A stretch of 64,000 bases of DNA from Frateuria edaphi (GTDB taxonomy: Bacteria > Pseudomonadota > Gammaproteobacteria > Xanthomonadales > Rhodanobacteraceae): contig NZ_CP088251.1 of assembly GCF_021117405.1 (NCBI RefSeq), forward strand, positions 3,333,001-3,397,000, given 5' to 3'. Under the pieces are notes generated by a model. The model saw only the letters and a list, made by a program, of their open reading frames with translations. It was not told where the DNA came from and ran no database searches. Both the position numbers and the translations under genes were made by a program. Positions 62,456 through 64,000 of this stretch are shown here, in pieces. Numbering within the stretch: the first letter of the stretch is position 1; each line of letters begins with the position of its first letter.

Positions 62456-63280
62456 ATGAGCACCCCCGAACATTCCCCTCTCGGCAAGACCACCCTCTAC
62501 GCCGACCGCTACGACCCTTCCCTGCTGTTCCCGATCCCGCGCGCACAGAAGCGCGTCGAAATCGGCGTGATCGAACCGCTGCCGTTCAGCGGCGTGGACA
62601 TCTGGAACGCCTACGAGCTTTCGTGGCTGGACGCACGCGGCAAGCCGCAGGTAGCGCTGGCCGAATTCCGCGTGCCGGCCGCCTCGCCCGACATCATCGA
62701 ATCGAAGTCCTTCAAGCTGTATCTCAATGGCTTCTCCCAGGAGCGGACCGAAGCCGCCGCCCTGCACGACACGCTGGTGCGCGATCTTTCCGCCGCCGCC
62801 GGCGCTCCGGTGGAAGTCGCCTTGCGCGCGCCCTCCGCGCAGGGCCACGCGATCACCGACCTCCCAGGCACGCTGCTCGACGACCAGCCTCTGGAGATCG
62901 ACGACTACGGCCCGCCCAATGCCGGCTACCTGAGCGCCGACCACAATGCCGCCCCGGTGGAGGAAGCCCTGCTCTCGCACCTGCTGCGTTCGAACTGCCC
63001 GGTCACCGGCCAGCCGGACTGGGGTAGCGTGCAGATCGCCTACCGCGGCGCGCCGATCGACCAGGCCGGACTGCTGCGCTACCTGGTGTCCTTCCGCACC
63101 CATAACGAATTCCACGAACAGTGCGTCGAGCGGATCTTCGTCGACCTGATGGCGCGCTGCGCGCCCGAGCGATTGACCGTCTACGCGCGCTACACCCGTC
63201 GCGGGGGGCTGGACATCAACCCCTTCCGCAGCACCGATCCGGCGGCCATGCCGGACAACCCGCGCACGGCGCGCCAGTAG
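62456..63280 (+). CDS. queF: NADPH-dependent 7-cyano-7-deazaguanine reductase QueF
   Basis: 274 residues, the bimodular (YqcD/QueF long) type. Catalytic Cys181 in [15 protein letters not shown] with Asp188, the [16 protein letters not shown] motif with its Glu, and [10 protein letters not shown]. Reduces preQ0 to preQ1 for queuosine in tRNA. No preQ1 riboswitch was seen in the short leader, which is mostly a palindromic repeat. The ATG at 62456 has a weak ribosome site. Confidence 0.97.
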   Translation: MSTPEHSPLGKTTLYADRYDPSLLFPIPRAQKRVEIGVIEPLPFSGVDIWNAYELSWLDARGKPQVALAEFRVPAASPDIIESKSFKLYLNGFSQERTEAAALHDTLVRDLSAAAGAPVEVALRAPSAQGHAITDLPGTLLDDQPLEIDDYGPPNAGYLSADHNAAPVEEALLSHLLRSNCPVTGQPDWGSVQIAYRGAPIDQAGLLRYLVSFRTHNEFHEQCVERIFVDLMARCAPERLTVYARYTRRGGLDINPFRSTDPAAMPDNPRTARQ

Positions 63281-63382
63281 CACGCAGGCGGGCGCCCGGT
63301 AATCGGCGCTTCAGATCGGGGGCGCTAGCCTTTTTGCCTGGCCGTTTTTTAGGCCCCTCGATACTTGCCACGGGTACCCGCC

Positions 63383-63976
63383 ATGAAGATCCAGACTCGC
63401 TCGCTCGCCCTGCACGGCATGGCCTTCGCCGGCCTGTTGCTGCTCGCCGCCTGCGGCAAGCATGAGAACGAAGCCGCCACCACGCCGCCGGCCGCGAGCA
63501 CGGTGCCGTCGCCGGCCGTGGCGCGCACCGCCCCCGCACCGGCCACCTCCACCCCGGCGCCCGCCGCTGCGCGCAGCACCGCCGCACCAGCGGCTGCAGG
63601 CACCAGTGCGGCTGCCGCCCCTGCGGCCACCGACGTGTTCAAGGTCGACCAGGTGCAACTGGGCGAATCGGTCACCGCCGGCTACAAGATTGCCAAGCCG
63701 ACGACCTCGTTCGACGCCTCGCAGAACACCATCTACGCCAGCGTCGCCACCATCGGTACCACGACCGGCGCCACCCTGAGCGCGCACTTCAGCTATCTGG
63801 AGGGCAAGGGCCAGGACGTGACCACCATCAGCCAGACCATCGCCACCGATGGCCCGGCCACCACCACCTTCAAGCTGCGCAATCCGAACGATTGGCCGGC
63901 GGGCAAGTACAAGGTGGAGATCGCCATCGACGGCAAGCCGGTGACGAGCGAAACCTTCGAGGTGAAGGCGGCCTGA
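63383..63976 (+). CDS. lipoprotein with Ala/Pro/Thr linker, function unknown
   Basis: 197 residues. Lipobox LLAAC with Cys24. An Ala/Pro/Thr-rich linker (about 30-85) is followed by a compact domain of about 110 residues with beta strands (VDQVQLGESVTAGYKI ... GKYKVEIAIDGKPV), resembling an Ig-like or C-terminal binding domain. I know no family. The ATG at 63383 is not preceded by a strong ribosome site; the gene stands alone. Confidence 0.75.
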   Translation: MKIQTRSLALHGMAFAGLLLLAACGKHENEAATTPPAASTVPSPAVARTAPAPATSTPAPAAARSTAAPAAAGTSAAAAPAATDVFKVDQVQLGESVTAGYKIAKPTTSFDASQNTIYASVATIGTTTGATLSAHFSYLEGKGQDVTTISQTIATDGPATTTFKLRNPNDWPAGKYKVEIAIDGKPVTSETFEVKAA

Positions 63977-64000
63977 GGCGGCCGCCAGGCAGTGCTCTTT

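Overview
The window is a GC-rich (roughly 68-70 percent) chromosomal segment of a gammaproteobacterium, most likely Xanthomonadales and probably Rhodanobacteraceae (Dyella, Luteibacter, Rhodanobacter or a relative). The clues are an Xps-type type II secretion operon in the order E-F-G-H-I-J-K-L-M-N-D with the xpsN gene, an aryl-polyene or xanthomonadin-like ketosynthase group, a monomeric isocitrate dehydrogenase, and many short palindromic repeats of several families between genes. I see no rRNA, tRNA, insertion sequence, phage gene or CRISPR array. About 51 protein genes are supported; only the first (hrpB) runs off the window.

Layout. 1-12.6 kb: the end of hrpB, then the eleven-gene type II secretion operon, all on the minus strand. 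12.8-19.2 kb: three exported-protein genes on the same strand: a trimeric autotransporter adhesin, an M4 zinc metalloprotease and an S8 serine protease. The two proteases are natural candidate substrates of the neighbouring secretion system. 19.4-30 kb: tatD, methyltransferases, the RNA-modification gene rluE, a NYN-domain protein, frmA (formaldehyde detoxification), a LysR regulator with a palindromic operator, an aldo/keto reductase and monomeric icd. 30-39 kb: an M16 protease, a small membrane protein behind an excellent sigma-54 promoter match, trmL, the ubiquinone genes ubiJ-ubiB, truC, arfB, an acyltransferase and a LysE exporter. 39-43 kb: a LysR gene divergent from the glyoxylate-shunt genes aceB and aceA, with an AT-rich inverted-repeat operator between. 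43-47.9 kb: a cation/proton antiporter with a long structured leader, comM, ubiK and a PII gene. 48-52.5 kb: gpmA, a seven-rung beta-solenoid protein, hemF and small unknowns. 52.5-57 kb: a tight four-gene set (ketosynthase, chain-length-factor-like ketosynthase, family 2 glycosyltransferase, halogenase-like flavoprotein) resembling part of an aryl-polyene pigment pathway. 57-64 kb: a DPP IV-type peptidase, a glutathione transferase, a LysR/aldo-keto reductase pair, queF and a lipoprotein.

The points most worth a second look are the roughly 280-nt leader of the antiporter (an apparent promoter, a 12-bp hairpin with a C-rich loop in the RNA, and two crossing sets of complementary segments, as a cation riboswitch might have); the sigma-54 promoter ahead of a 68-residue membrane protein; palindromic repeats that supply the stop codons of three RNA- or haem-related genes; and the detached four-gene polyene-type locus. 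All functional statements rest on reading the sequence and on knowledge of the families; no database search or folding program was run.
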